The translations under genes were made by a program, and so were the position numbers. Of a stretch of 64,000 nt of DNA, positions 46,701-58,389 are shown piece after piece. The notes beneath the pieces were generated by a model, which saw only the letters and a program-made list of their open reading frames with translations, ran no database searches and had not been told where the DNA came from. Where the stretch lies: the NCBI GenBank assembly GCA_001986395.2, contig MQVO02000074.1, positions 1-64,000 of the forward strand, written 5' to 3'. The stretch's first letter is position 1. The number at the start of each line of letters is the position of its first letter. The DNA is from Irpex lacteus. Its lineage: Eukaryota; Basidiomycota; Agaricomycetes; Polyporales; Irpicaceae.

Positions 46701-47374
46701 CCTGATCGTGCCCGCTGAGCAAGTCCAAGATTGCTCAAGCGCGACGGCTTATCTGAGTGTCCGTCAGGCGTCTTCCGGACGACCTCCTTCATTCCTGCGA
46801 TGCAAGCCTCTAGGTCATTGAGGTCCCCGAGACGCCTGAACCGCGTATGCAAAGAGATGGAATAGTTATTGAGACGGTCGAGTTTGGCTGAATCTCCACT
46901 TGGAGTGAAATCTGACGCTAGGCGAAGGTTGGAGACGGCCAGCTCAAGGTCGTTTACGTCGCCCAGATGTTGAAAGCGTATCTTCTGCATAGATCCCAGT
47001 GCGCTCAAGCTGGCTATCTTTAGGGGTTGCCCATCTGGTGTCAGTTCCGCGGCCAGACGGTGAGCTGTGATAGCGGCATCCAGATCGCGAGATATTCCAA
47101 GATGCTCAAAACGAAGCCCTCGTGAAATTCCTACCATATGCAAGGCCTCGGCCTTCTCGGGATGGTCGTACGTGGTGAGGTTCGAGATGAGTTGTGCCAC
47201 GGCTACGGCGTAATCGATATCATCGACATTTCTTGCCTGCTGATACCGTACAGATAGCTTCGCCCATATGTAACTTAGTCCATCACGATTCCGTCTGTAA
47301 TAATTGATGTGAGGTAGAAGATATATACAACAAGAGCATACGTACTGCGACCAGTTAGTCTGGTAAGCACACAT
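43752..47374 (-). CDS. TPR-CHAT protein (CHAT-3), intact, about 14 repeats
   Basis: The largest of the three, about 1,150 aa. From the start at 47374 (MCAYQTNWSQ) a short intron (GTACGT...TTACAG) is predicted after residue 10. About 14 tandem TPR-like repeats of 47-48 aa then run to about 45.7 kb, for example LEDLEHAIAALRKALTLTPHN and LDDLKEAVKHLSRAADLTPD. The bridge (QAIEWLEEGRSIVWSQ) ends at an intron at about 45117-45159. The next exon has IVIVNVDKLRCDALILH and ends at about 44633, and the last exon holds the CHAT domain with WCPTGPLVFLPLHAAGVY, the predicted catalytic His in HLACHGAQ and Cys in SACQTATGE, and SVVGTMWSISD. All joins are in phase and there are no stops. It is divergent from CASP-2 (about 2 kb apart) and convergent with CHAT-2. 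Confidence 0.9.
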
Positions 47375-49424
47375 GATGTCTATTTACTGTACGTTTGCTG
47401 TTTGTGGACGTAGGTATATGTCCGTGTCTTATCTGATGACTGTAGGACAAATAAGCTTTTACAAGGTACGGTTCTTTCGCAAGACTCACAGTCGTGGACC
47501 GGCCTGTACGCAGGCTGAGTGCTTGTACACAATCAGCTGGGGAAAGGGGGGATCGATGTGATGAAGGATTTAATAGGCTTACCTTGAGGAAAGCCACATT
47601 GTTGCCCGAGAACATCATGACAACGTCAGAGTACTAGTTCGATCAGACACATACGCTGCCCGTGGGCATACTTATCTATGAATGCTAGTGCGTGGGAAGG
47701 AATTAGATTGAACTGTATGCAATTACTGCTCTGATAGTACGTCAGAGATGTGGAAGATAGGAGTTGTAGATACATACCTGAGGAAGGGAAGCTACTCAAC
47801 AGATACTCACTGGCAGGCTGATTGCTGTCATGCCAGTTCAGGCTAATAAAGTACGAGATTTGGCGTTGGTATAGGGCAAGATATGTATTGTGGATGACTT
47901 GGGACATATGCATGACCTTCGATGGGATACCTATGATACAGTCGGGAGGTATTCAGGTGAATGACGAACCGTTACAAGTTCAACGTTCAAACGTTCAAGT
48001 TGCGTATGCGCGCGCGTAGTGTCACGTCGAGGCATAGTCACGCAATCGTGATGCTCCCTGTTACAATGTCACGGTTAAACGTGATACATGTTCATGGGCG
48101 TCACGGTGCGGAGTTCGACTCAAGTCCCGTCTCTTCATCAGCTACCTCTACTTAAAACTAGATATGGCTGTAAACAAATATTAGTGAAGGGCTTTGTGCG
48201 TGTGTCTGTGCGATAATACCTGCGACCAGGATTAGGACATGTGCGTAGTCTTCTGCAGTCGCAGACATTTCTCACCAACACTTAAGCTTAAGCCTCGCCA
48301 TGGGCACGTGTACCGCAGGCTGTTCGGCCTTGACAGCCTAGGTGTAACAAAAGGCTGTGAGGGATCATTCTACACGGTGTACCATGGCTGCTTCTTGCTC
48401 CGCTGTCCTCGTAGAATGGCAGGCGCACATAAAAACTATTAGTTGTCCAGCAAGATCGAGAGCAATAGTGTTGAAGACAGAGACCGATCACACCGTGACA
48501 TGTGTGTACCGTGTAAGTTTCCCTATCCCGATCCGTCTACAGAGTTGAGTATCTGCCGCTGATGCACTCTGCTCCAGGTCTAGTGCACGTACGGCCCGTG
48601 ATATCGAGGAATGGTCCTTCACAGTGCTCACTCTCACTCAGGAACTACGGTGAATCGAAAATACGACCTTCTCACTGATATCTTTGGGCACAGGGCTTTT
48701 TGAGGATCACAAGCAAATATTAGAAAGTTAGAAAAGAGACTCGTTCAGTTACTGTGAGGAGCTCTCATGACCATCGCGTGGTAAGAGTCTTCTCATCGAA
48801 GTCGTGTTTGACGCCGCTGAATGTTGGACTCTCGTAGCACAGCTGCAGCTCTCCCATGCCATGGGTTCTCAGCGCTGCCGGAAATTACATGCTCTATTGT
48901 TCTTTGAGCTGCGTAAAGGTTCGGTGCTACAGTGCCTCAGTTGTCAGAGCGTACACCTGTCGTCGTAAGTGGAAATAGGTTGACATGATCATGATCTAAT
49001 ACCGGACATAGCCAAGCTCAGGCTATGCTTCTTAAGTCATGTTTTACTGTTTTTAGACGGTGTCACCCCTTCAGTTGAGGGTCACGTCGGACACATGAAG
49101 ACGATAGTGATTGTACCGAATGCTGTACATGGGGCCCGCAGCTTCCAGGATCCTAGGAAGTCGGCCATCGGTTTCCCCTGGGCCTTACCTCTTGTAATGG
49201 TCTGTCACTTATGCTGTGTTTGTCCGTCGGAATCTTCTGACAATGGCTATATAGATTGCTGCCATCGAGGTAGCACCCGCATCCTACCATCGAGACCCCC
49301 GTCCTCTCCTATATCTTCGCAATACCTCTCGACACTACAGACCCGCAGACGGTAAGCTCTTATAGATCAGCACTCGACGAAAGAAGACAGCACTCTCACA
49401 TTTGTCTGTGTCAGATATTTCAAG
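47375..49424. promoter_or_regulatory. 2-kb divergent region between CHAT-3 and CASP-2
   Basis: No supported gene. The two peptidase-like genes are transcribed away from each other across this region, so shared regulation is possible. A TATA-like TATATAG at 49248-49254 lies about 170 bases before the CASP-2 ATG. Confidence 0.4.
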
Positions 49425-51644
49425 ATGCCGCCGTCGCTTTGGGCGTTATTGGTCTCGATAAAGGACTACAAAAAGGGTCATTTGGAGCAAGTACCAGGCG
49501 CACACGTTGATGCTGAGAACGTATCGGATTATCTGCAATCCACGTTAGGTGTACCTGCAGATCATATCAAGTGGCTCAGCGACAAAACAGCGTCGAGACG
49601 ATCTATCATTACTACATTCCAGGATCATCTTATCGGAAATCCCAATATCAAGGCAGGCGATGCTCTTCTCTTCTATTACTCGGGGCATGGGGCGTATCTT
49701 CCAGCTCCAAAAGGATGGATAGTCGACGAGAAGAGAACAGGAGAGCAAGACCGTGACGACGGGATGATAGAAGTCATCTTGCCTTGGGACGAGGGCGTCA
49801 CCAACGATGGTGATTCCTGTCCGGCCTGTGCTATTCCAGATCGTACCCTTGCTGCCCTCATTCACGGCGCAGCTAGTCTGCATGGCAATAACATCACGAT
49901 AGTCCTGGATTGTTGCTCAAGCGGCCACGGCACGCGTGCTCAGGACGCTATCATACTGGATGGCGAGAGACTTTTCCCGCGAGTCGCTCCTTCTAACTTA
50001 CTTGCCCCCCTCCAAGGCGACACCGACCACCACATTATTTCCCGTCCTAATTCTCCTTTCGGAGAGAATGCGCCTTTTCAGCAAGGGTCTCTTCCGCAGT
50101 TGCATTCAGAACCAGAAACGATAACAGCGGACGATTCCGGGTCCGTCAATGAGTCTGACTCCCCTGATCCAGAATCTTCAGAGTTGGCGGACTACACCCA
50201 CATTCTCGACCAGCAGATCGTCGCCGAACATCGCAGGAGGGCGTCGGAGCTTGCAGGTATCCGGAGACGTGGGCGATTCCGAGCCTTGGCTGCGAGTCAC
50301 GTACTGCTGGCAGCCTGTAAACCGAGAGAAAAGGCGATGGGAGGTAGAGATGGAGGGATTCTGACCAAACTCTGGCTACACTTCATGAAGTATGGCAACG
50401 TTCGTCCCTACACGTATGCCCAACTGGTGAAACACATCAACGAAGGCATCGAAGGCATAAATAAATCTCTCAAGCGTGCTGGGAGTGCCTTATTGTTGGA
50501 TCAGCATCCTCAATGCGAAGGCATAGTTCGTGATAGGCTTATCTTCGAAGAGACCATGATCAAAGCTGATCAATTCAAGGTCAAGAAGCTTCACGGCTCG
50601 GAGGAAAACCTCGAAATCGAAGCCGGATCAGTTCACGGAGTAGCAGAAAGCAGTGTCTTCGATATTTACGGGCTGGATGCTTCCTTGAAAGGAACGAAAC
50701 TAGGCACTGCGAAGGCGACGGTAGTACGTCCGCTGACATCCACCGCGTATGCACAGCTTTCCTTGCCACCCGAGAACTTCGTCTTGTACACCGCAACTGT
50801 CGTCCTAGAGCCGAAACTAGATTACACGCTTGAGGGGGGTGGCTTGATACAAGCGCAAGCAGAGCAACGTCTGCGAAGTGTTCTGGGTGGAATTCCTAGC
50901 CTCAAAGAGGATGAGGACGCTCCCCAACTTCGTGTATGCCTTAAACCCGATGGCCATGCCGAGCTGCATCGCCTAGATCCACTATTGAGTCCTTTGCCTA
51001 ACCCAATCCCGCTCCTAACGGAGGAAGAAATCGAGGGCGAGAACATCGACAGAATCTTTCGAGGAATTGCGAAGTTCAACTTACTCCTTCCCTTGACGAA
51101 CGTAACTCATCCATTCTCTAATGAGGTTGTATTCAAGATGCACCCTATCACCCATGTGGACGCGACCACAGGTGTATGCGACGTTTCGGAGGAGCCTATC
51201 AAAACAATCGACGACGATATAGAAGTCATTCAGGATAGCGAGTATGCCATCGTTCTGCACAACAAATCGGACACGGACTTGTTTGTACAAGTCTGGTACT
51301 TCGATCCGGACAGCTATAGCATTGAATGCCTCTATGAACCCCTCAACGATGCGCAACCGACCCTCCCCAGACGAGGAACCTTGCAGCTCGGTGCAAGCAG
51401 GGAACTTTCGTGGCCACTCACGTACTACGTCCCCTCTCCCGGAACGCGTTCTACGCTATTCGCGAAGGTCTACTTGACAGAGCGGCCTGTCCGGCTCGGC
51501 TCATTGCGTCAGGATGCACTAATCGGACCAGAGGCAAATCATGACAGGCACGGAGAGCAGGAGGTTACGGACACGCAAGGGCGTTGGGATACTATCCTGC
51601 AGCGTATTACTGTTCGAGAAATTCCGGACGTAGCGAACGACTAG
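49425..51644 (+). CDS. Caspase-like (metacaspase-type C14) protein, intact (CASP-2)
   Basis: A single 739-aa frame. The p20-like domain begins at MPPSLWALLVSIKDY and has the catalytic His in FYYSGHG (residue 88) and Cys in LDCCSSGHG (second Cys, residue 164), the metacaspase dyad. LLAACKPREKAMGG near residue 300 matches the p10-like part. An acidic Ser/Asp-rich stretch (about 210-260) may be a processing loop. The last 200 residues form a separate beta-rich domain (DLFVQVWYFDPDSYSIECLYE, GTLQLGASRELSWPLTYYVP, VYLTERPVRLGSL) shared with CASP-1. I do not know a name for this domain. Metacaspases cut after Lys/Arg and act in cell death and stress clearance. Overall structure suggests a regulated peptidase with a ligand-binding C-terminal domain; the binding part is inference. 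Confidence 0.9.
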   Translation: MPPSLWALLVSIKDYKKGHLEQVPGAHVDAENVSDYLQSTLGVPADHIKWLSDKTASRRSIITTFQDHLIGNPNIKAGDALLFYYSGHGAYLPAPKGWIVDEKRTGEQDRDDGMIEVILPWDEGVTNDGDSCPACAIPDRTLAALIHGAASLHGNNITIVLDCCSSGHGTRAQDAIILDGERLFPRVAPSNLLAPLQGDTDHHIISRPNSPFGENAPFQQGSLPQLHSEPETITADDSGSVNESDSPDPESSELADYTHILDQQIVAEHRRRASELAGIRRRGRFRALAASHVLLAACKPREKAMGGRDGGILTKLWLHFMKYGNVRPYTYAQLVKHINEGIEGINKSLKRAGSALLLDQHPQCEGIVRDRLIFEETMIKADQFKVKKLHGSEENLEIEAGSVHGVAESSVFDIYGLDASLKGTKLGTAKATVVRPLTSTAYAQLSLPPENFVLYTATVVLEPKLDYTLEGGGLIQAQAEQRLRSVLGGIPSLKEDEDAPQLRVCLKPDGHAELHRLDPLLSPLPNPIPLLTEEEIEGENIDRIFRGIAKFNLLLPLTNVTHPFSNEVVFKMHPITHVDATTGVCDVSEEPIKTIDDDIEVIQDSEYAIVLHNKSDTDLFVQVWYFDPDSYSIECLYEPLNDAQPTLPRRGTLQLGASRELSWPLTYYVPSPGTRSTLFAKVYLTERPVRLGSLRQDALIGPEANHDRHGEQEVTDTQGRWDTILQRITVREIPDVAND

Positions 51645-51845
51645 TAGGCTAGATTTCTCCGGTATGATATGCATCTACGCGAGCCCCATGATAGTTCACT
51701 ACTATTACCACCCTGCCGTCATGTTCGTAAAGCGAGACGAGACCAGAGAGCCTTATATAGTCGCAGAGGTCGTGCGTATTAGTAACTACAATGTGTTTCT
51801 ACATTGCGATATTTTACCAGAAGGTGTAACACTTTGAATCCGTAG

Positions 51846-54477
51846 TTATGTTGCTTGTATTTGTATGCCTTGCCTGCCTTCTCTAGCGCTCCGCCCAGCC
51901 AGCTCCTGAAGAGTATGTACCAGCCCTGTAGGAAGTACAAAACCTCGTTGCGAATTTTGTATCTGAGGATCGTCGTCGTAAGAATGGTGCTCCACAGGTA
52001 CCAGTCTAGAGAATAGGCGGTGCTCAAACGCATCGAGACATGCTATGCAGGCATCCGCCAGCTCGCGAACCTCTCTACTGTGACCCGAATGCGCTTCTGG
52101 TATAGCGCGATTTGCGGTTTCTACGATAGAAAGTGAACGAAGTGATTTGTCAAAGTTCAAAAACAGCTCTTCCCATGTCTCGCTCCTCTTCAATGACTGA
52201 GGAACAGCATATAGAATCAGAATGGCAATATGGCATAGCTCCAATGCTCGTGTGAGATCCATCTCGTCACCAAAGAACACGTCCGTTATGACGGCTGCAA
52301 GGTTATCGAAATTTGCGTCCGACGCGTGCCCTAGTGCCGAGCGCGAATATATTAGCTGGGAGAGGTGTCTTTACGAACGGGATGTCACTTACCGGAGTGC
52401 TGTCGGAGCTGCAAATGGTCCATAAGCCCGCCCAAAGAGAGTAGCAGATTGCGTCTGCTAGCATCACTGCCGCCGTCGAGCAGTGCCTTGACCAGGACCG
52501 AAGTACAGGTCTTATTCTCCAATGCGAGCGCAATGAGGTCCCATATCCCCCTGTAGACCTGCTTGTCGTAGTATGAGCCGTTTAGTACGGGTATGTGGCG
52601 AATGACAGCTGTGAGGATTGCGGTAGTGCCTGAAGCTGGCGCAACATTTGGATCAGGTAAAGACAAAATGCGCCTGAACTCCATTGAGACAAAAATTAGG
52701 AGGTATGCGAGGGTTCGGTGCCTGAGTAGAAGGTCACTGGTCCAAGGTAAAACCCAGGTAGACCACTCGATTTGAGTGGCATCACGAGTTGGTTCTGAAG
52801 AAAGGGTACCACCCAATTCTGAGTCGCTCTGTGGTAAAGAGAGCATGATCCTTTCGAAGCACCTAATACCTGTACGCACGTCGAGCTGCATGGGAACAGC
52901 GACTTCCGTCAAGGCAGCCAACATACGAGTGATGCTGTCACGACGACTTTTCCATTTTTGACCATCAGTCCAATCGTTGCTCCAAGCAGCCAAGTACAGC
53001 ATATCCCGACATAGCACTGGTCCATGTAACCGACTGGTTATGCTTGCCTTGAGGAACAGCATTGTTTCTGGTGGGGCTCGGTCGACCGAGGATGCCGCAC
53101 CGGACAGGAGCATAGCGAAGGCACTTAAGAACGTGAAGTCTCCATAGTATCTTCGTCCGAAAGGGCGATCCGTCAAGAAAACGGACTCGTAGGACCAATC
53201 TATCTTGCCTACATAGCTGTTCAAGATGCCGAACACGCCCTCTGTAGCTTGAGGCCTCAATGACTGAAGAGGGAGTGGATCGCGGAAAGGCCACTGTGGC
53301 AGGACACGATTCGATGATGGTACAACTTCTAGCCGATGGGAGAGTATCCGCATAGTAAACAAGACAGCGTCGGTCCAGTCTGGCTGAATATAGTGAAACG
53401 CTTCCGCTATCGTCGTTGCAAGTATCTCGTCGTTGGTTTGTATGGCATCGACAGAAACCAGGATGTTAAGATCCTGATCCGCGTCATCAACAAGCGCGGT
53501 CTCATCCGTGATACTTTTCATCGGGGATAGCAACTTCTGCAACGATGACCGGACCCGGTCCAGCCATCCATAAGTAGCGGTATGGTTCAGAGGCCTGTGA
53601 AGGTGCCTCCAGGCGTTCTCTGCGGCACGAGAGATGCGGCGATGAACATGTGCAATCGCAGCTTTGAGCAGGGTAGTTTTGTATGGGCACCTCGGGAAGA
53701 AGAGTGGGAGTGTTGTCGCCGAGAAAAAGAAGAGTGCCCAAGCAACAACCAGAGGTAGGGTGGTGTAGCCTACGCTCGCATGCACGGATGCGGTGAAATA
53801 GCACAATCCTACGAAGAAGAGGCCGAGTGACAGCTGAAGAAGGAGAGGCAACGAAGCCGCAATTTCGTAAACTTTCCATCGCTTGATCTCCGGCTCACGG
53901 AAGTGTCGAATACGGAGGCGAGCCTGAGGAGATGGAACTTCCGCAGCGAGGAACTCGCGCAACCACTGTTTGACCAGCATGCCAAAGGAGGCTGTCATAA
54001 GACTGACGACAAGGCTAGCAAACCAGAGGACGTTTACTCTAATATCTTCGGCGGCAGCCTCAAACGCAGGAGGGGAAGCAGGAAGGACAGTGGTGGCGAC
54101 GAGTTGTCCGTTCGTGAGGTTATAACTCGCCGTTTGCGAAGCAATTCGCTCGAGTGTGTATATCATAGTGTTCGTGGGGGAGGGTTGAAGATTGGGGTAT
54201 GTAGCCACAAGGAACGCGGATAAAACTGCAGAGAATAAACCGGCCTTCGTTCACGGACGCACAAAGATGACATTAGGAATTGGTACGAAAAGATAAGCAG
54301 ACTCACAAAGACTAAAAGTGTGTCAATATCTTCTTTACAATCTCTCACTTTCTCCTCATCGAAATCTCTCACTACTTTGGCCATGGCAGACCACCCGGCC
54401 TGCTGTCCTGGGACTCCGTACTGGAGATTGATTTTGGTTGCATCGACGTCCCGCTGGTACTCTTGGCTGAATGACAT
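51846..54477 (-). CDS. DUF6535-type multi-pass membrane protein
   Basis: Read from about 54477: exon 1 (MSFSQEYQRDVDATK, then the family signature CKEDIDTLLVFV), an intron to about 54225, then a long exon. The DUF6535 family is confined to basidiomycetes, and its hallmark is this D-x-LLVF segment followed by AGLFSAVLSAFLV. Hydrophobic helices include VLWFASLVVSLMTASFGML, LPLLLQLSLGLFFVGLCYF and PLVVAWALFFFSATTLPLFF, giving about four membrane spans in the first 220 residues, followed by a large soluble C-terminal part with helical segments. A last intron near 52393-52340 leads into the final exon ending IQIQAT at 51846. Total about 840 aa. Function unknown; the family is often found near fungal defence-like genes. 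It shares the CASP-2 3' side, with convergent ends about 200 bases apart. Confidence 0.8.
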
Positions 54478-55094
54478 GCTAGATAGATACAGCCTCAGCA
54501 CACTTAGCACTGATTTACAGGATGGGTGTCCTTACGCTTGATACCGAAGGTCGCGATACAATAAGTAGTGTGACAATCCTCAGGCCTTGGTCAGCCGCTG
54601 TGCCGAGCTCGAACAGTAGGCTGTCTACTATTATCTGAAAGAGAAGTAGTAGGTCGTTAGACGATACCTGCGCTCACTTTTTTTTGCTGCCAAGAAAGGC
54701 TCATGTCTCCATGCTAACTTCAACCGAGGTAGAAGAAACCACGAGAGAAGGAGGCGCCTAAGCAATCCCGCCTCCCGCGAGCTCCTCCCGCCGCCATCAA
54801 ACCGTGTGCGATGCCAAAATACCTCGCTGCAAAGGAGTCCAAGTATCGACTTAGCAAATCAGCGCAGCATATTCCGCAGCAGTTGATTAGTCATTTCCAG
54901 TGATAAGCGGTCAAGTCTTCTGAACAGCTCAGTTCGAGTGCTATGCGTTTGAGTCCACCGCGTGCGGACATCATGCCCGGCCATAGCGCTCTTGCCGCAA
55001 TCGACGCAAGCTAGGTACAACTCTACTGCAGACCACCACGACCCACCTCGCGCAACGTCCGCTAGCAACATAGAAACGACCTTCTGTTGGGAAT
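54478..55094. promoter_or_regulatory. Divergent region between DUF6535 gene and Zn2Cys6 regulator
   Basis: About 600 bases carrying the promoters of both genes. A short upstream exon of the DUF6535 gene could also lie here. No other feature is supported. Confidence 0.35.
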
Positions 55095-58000
55095 ATGCCC
55101 GAAACGGCAGCGACTGCGTCACTGATCGAATCGTTCAAAAAGCCAGTACCCAGTCACCCCTCAAAGCGTAATAACGTATGTGTAACGTAGCTCGCATTGT
55201 GATCATTGAAGCTTATACTCATTCTGCGTTCCTTGTGCGTGAATCTCACAGGCATGTCGCCAATGTCGCAAAAGAAAGCTGGTAAGTAATAACCCCAGAC
55301 TATGCCTTCTTGAGGAGCGTAAATAATGTCGCTGAACTCTCCCTATAGAAATGGTAAATCTCATGATCATGGAAGCTTGGCGATAGCTCTTGTCTGACTC
55401 TCTGACAACTCAGTGATGGGAGGAGACCTTGTTCGACTTGTCTGCGATCACATGCGTATCTTGTAAACCATCCGTTGCCGGGTGTACCTCCGCCCCCTGA
55501 GTATCCGGAGTGTATATATGACAATGGTACGTCACGCAGACAATGATACTGCAACTTTCGCTCATGCCAATACCTTGAAGGCACTGATGAGGTCAATGAC
55601 GATGAGAAACCGGAAGGGTACAGGAAGCTGGAGAACAGAATCAGTACGTGGTCCTCTTTTGGCACTTAACTATGATTCTAATAGTTGTCTATCCATACCA
55701 GGCGAGCTTGAATCATTGCTTCGTGATATGTCGATGGAGCTACAAGCTTCCAATGCTGCTCTCGACAAAACACGGCCGCCAAGCATGGTGTCTTCTGACA
55801 GTACTCGAAATGGCAGCCAATACTCATCACCACACACACCGGCAGACTCCCCATACACTTCACAACCCACACCTCCTTCCGACACCTCCTCGCAAAGAAA
55901 TAGTCACAGTCCTGAGGTAAAAGCGTCTGATGTTTGCATGATCGGGGACTGACTGGTGACTTTTAGATATCTGCGCCGTCTCAGTTTTCATTCGAATACA
56001 CTCAGGAAGACTTGTCGTGGTGTTTAAGTCCATCTCCTAGTGCTTTTCCTCCGCTAGCGAATAGCACGTCTCATAACCCTTCACAGACTGCTACAGGGTT
56101 TAATCAACCCTTCGGCAGTGTGGTATCCCATTCGGCGGATCTAGCTGCGAACATATTCGACGGAATCGATGCAACTGCTATTTTTGACAGCACGTTCCTC
56201 GGTGAATCTTCGTCAAACTCTCAGGCCGCATCTCATGCAACGAGCTTGGACACGATGGTCAATACCACGAACCCGGTTTACGACTTCCAAGAGCGCACAG
56301 TCGTACAGACTGGCTGGTCGCCTCATTTACCGGACCCAGCTACGACTCGACGATTGTATGTCATCTATCTCTTGTGATGTATGTGACTGACTGTTACCCT
56401 TGCTATGTAGAGCTGAAGCATTCTTCGCGTTTCACATCCACGCCGGCCGTCTTTTTCATGGACCTTCTTTCCTTGCATCCCTTGACTTACATCCGTTAGA
56501 TGAAAGATTCCCTTCGGTTGCCGTGTTGCACGCGCTCTGCGCCGTAGGAAGTATGTTCTCCTCGGAGATCGCGCCTACGCCCATTCATACGCATAGCAGT
56601 TTCCCTTGTACGTTCTCACTGTCCCACTTCGGTCATCCAAGTGCTGATGAAACCCCAGACGTCGTCTTTCATGGACGTTGGCGTAGACTCGCCGCTCGTC
56701 CAGATTCCTTCGCAGAGCAGCACGCCAAACTGGCACATATTGCCGTGAGTCAGCTGCTGGAGTCTGGCGAACATATCGTCATGACCTTACAAGGTACTCC
56801 TACTTTGAAATACCTCAATATCAGCTGTCTGACTCTATCCACTGCAGCACAAATTTTGTTGAGTTGGTTCTACATATCGCAAGCGAGGTGGTCAGAGGTA
56901 ACCTAAAATTGGCTCGCTTTCAATTATCGAGTTGTTCTGAACGAATATCAATCTAGGCGTTCATGAACTCTGGGTCAGCAATAAGGAATTGCATACCGCT
57001 TGGGCTCACTACTTGCAAACCGTTCAAGATACCCAGTCATGGGCTGGAAGACGGACCGATCGTACAAGAGCCCAATATCCTACCAGAGTCGGATAGTCCA
57101 ATTGAAGAGGAAACACGACGAAATATCTTCTGGTTAGCGTACGCCCTCGAACGACAATGCAGCATCAGCAGCGCATTCTCGGTGGAGCTAGACGATCACG
57201 ATATCAACCAACTTCTACCAGTCCGCGGAGACCAGTTCGAATTAGGGGTGAGTTCCCCATTCGTGTACGCTGCATCTTTGTACTGATAGTCGCCACAGAA
57301 AAGGGTTCCAATCGAATGTCGACAGTTCTCCAACGACAAAGACGTATTGATAAACCATCCACCCCAGCAGATCGACTCTTTCATCCTCTTCACCAAATCC
57401 GCAATGCTCCTGTCCCGAGTGAAGGCCTTCAACACACGATACAAAGCACGTTTCCATAACGGAGATCCTGCTCTATACCCGTCCTCGAACGCCCTGCCGA
57501 CCTGTCTAGAGGAGTTTGATCCTAGAGATACCCCTGCCTTCCGTGAAGTTGACCAACTCGTGACGGACTGGAGGAAGTCAATTCCTGCGAATATGCGACA
57601 GCCGGTTCAGGATGGCATAGTCGATCCGCATCTTTACGCTGCCCTGATAGTAGGCCATTTGTAAGTTTCTATTCTACGCCTGCCAACTGTTCCTGACATG
57701 ATTATCGGCTCCTTAGAGTTGTCATCCTGTTGCATGACCCCCACATGAACACGAACAATCCGATGTGCCCATCCGCAGCTAAAGTGCTGAACGCCGCTCG
57801 CGGGATATTGGAGTCATTGTACCTCATATCGTCTACTTCATACGACATATCGCTTTTGGATCAGTGGTGCCACGTATGTTGTTTCATGCGTTTTGTATAT
57901 ATTTCTCATCTCACACTTCTTTCCCCTTCCAGTTAACCTGGTACATGGCCGGCAGAGCTCTGATTAGGTTCCTCAACGCGGCGATCCGTCATAACTATAT

Positions 58001-58389
58001 GGACCACGTCATTGTGCTTCACACAGAGATAACCTACGTCCAGTAAGTGGTACAACGAAAGCTCTGCTCTTTACGACACTAACCTGCGCCGCAGTGAGAT
58101 GTTGGGCAAGGCCGGAGAGCGAGTTCCCGCAGCGTGTATGTACTCATCTCGTAATGCGGCCTTGCGAAGATTGCCTGACCTAACGCTGTGTACCATAGAT
58201 CGCTCCAAGCGCCTACTTTTCGATATTCTCGTACAAACATGTGGCGAGCAATTTGCAGACCCTCCATCGTCGAGCTCGGTGCTCGCCTACATTAGTCCTG
58301 CTGAATCAACTCTAGTAGACCGCGGCCCATCGAAGAATCTTTTTGGGAGTTTCTCGTCCCCACCAGCCGGCCCTGGCATGCAGTACTAG
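55095..58389 (+). CDS. Zn2Cys6 fungal transcription factor, many short introns
   Basis: Start at MPETAATASLIESFKKP (55095). After intron 1 the binuclear cluster reads ACRQCRKRKLKCDGRRPCSTC, whose Cys spacing (CX2CX6CX5CX2C) matches; the sixth Cys follows only after 23 residues (EYPEC), a long-loop variant known from basidiomycete regulators. A coiled coil (LENRISELESLLRDM), assembled across two introns, forms the dimerisation element. A Ser/Pro-rich linker leads to the fungal-specific regulator domain: AFFAFHIHAGRLFHGPSFLAS, EEETRRNIFWLAYALERQ, FREVDQLVTDWRKSIP. About 10 introns of 45-70 nt are needed and most are clean. The last exon ends AGPGMQY at 58389. Nuclear; the targets are unknown. 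It is divergent from the DUF6535 gene and the nearest regulator to the caspase/CHAT cluster, which is suggestive but not evidence of control. Confidence 0.85.
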
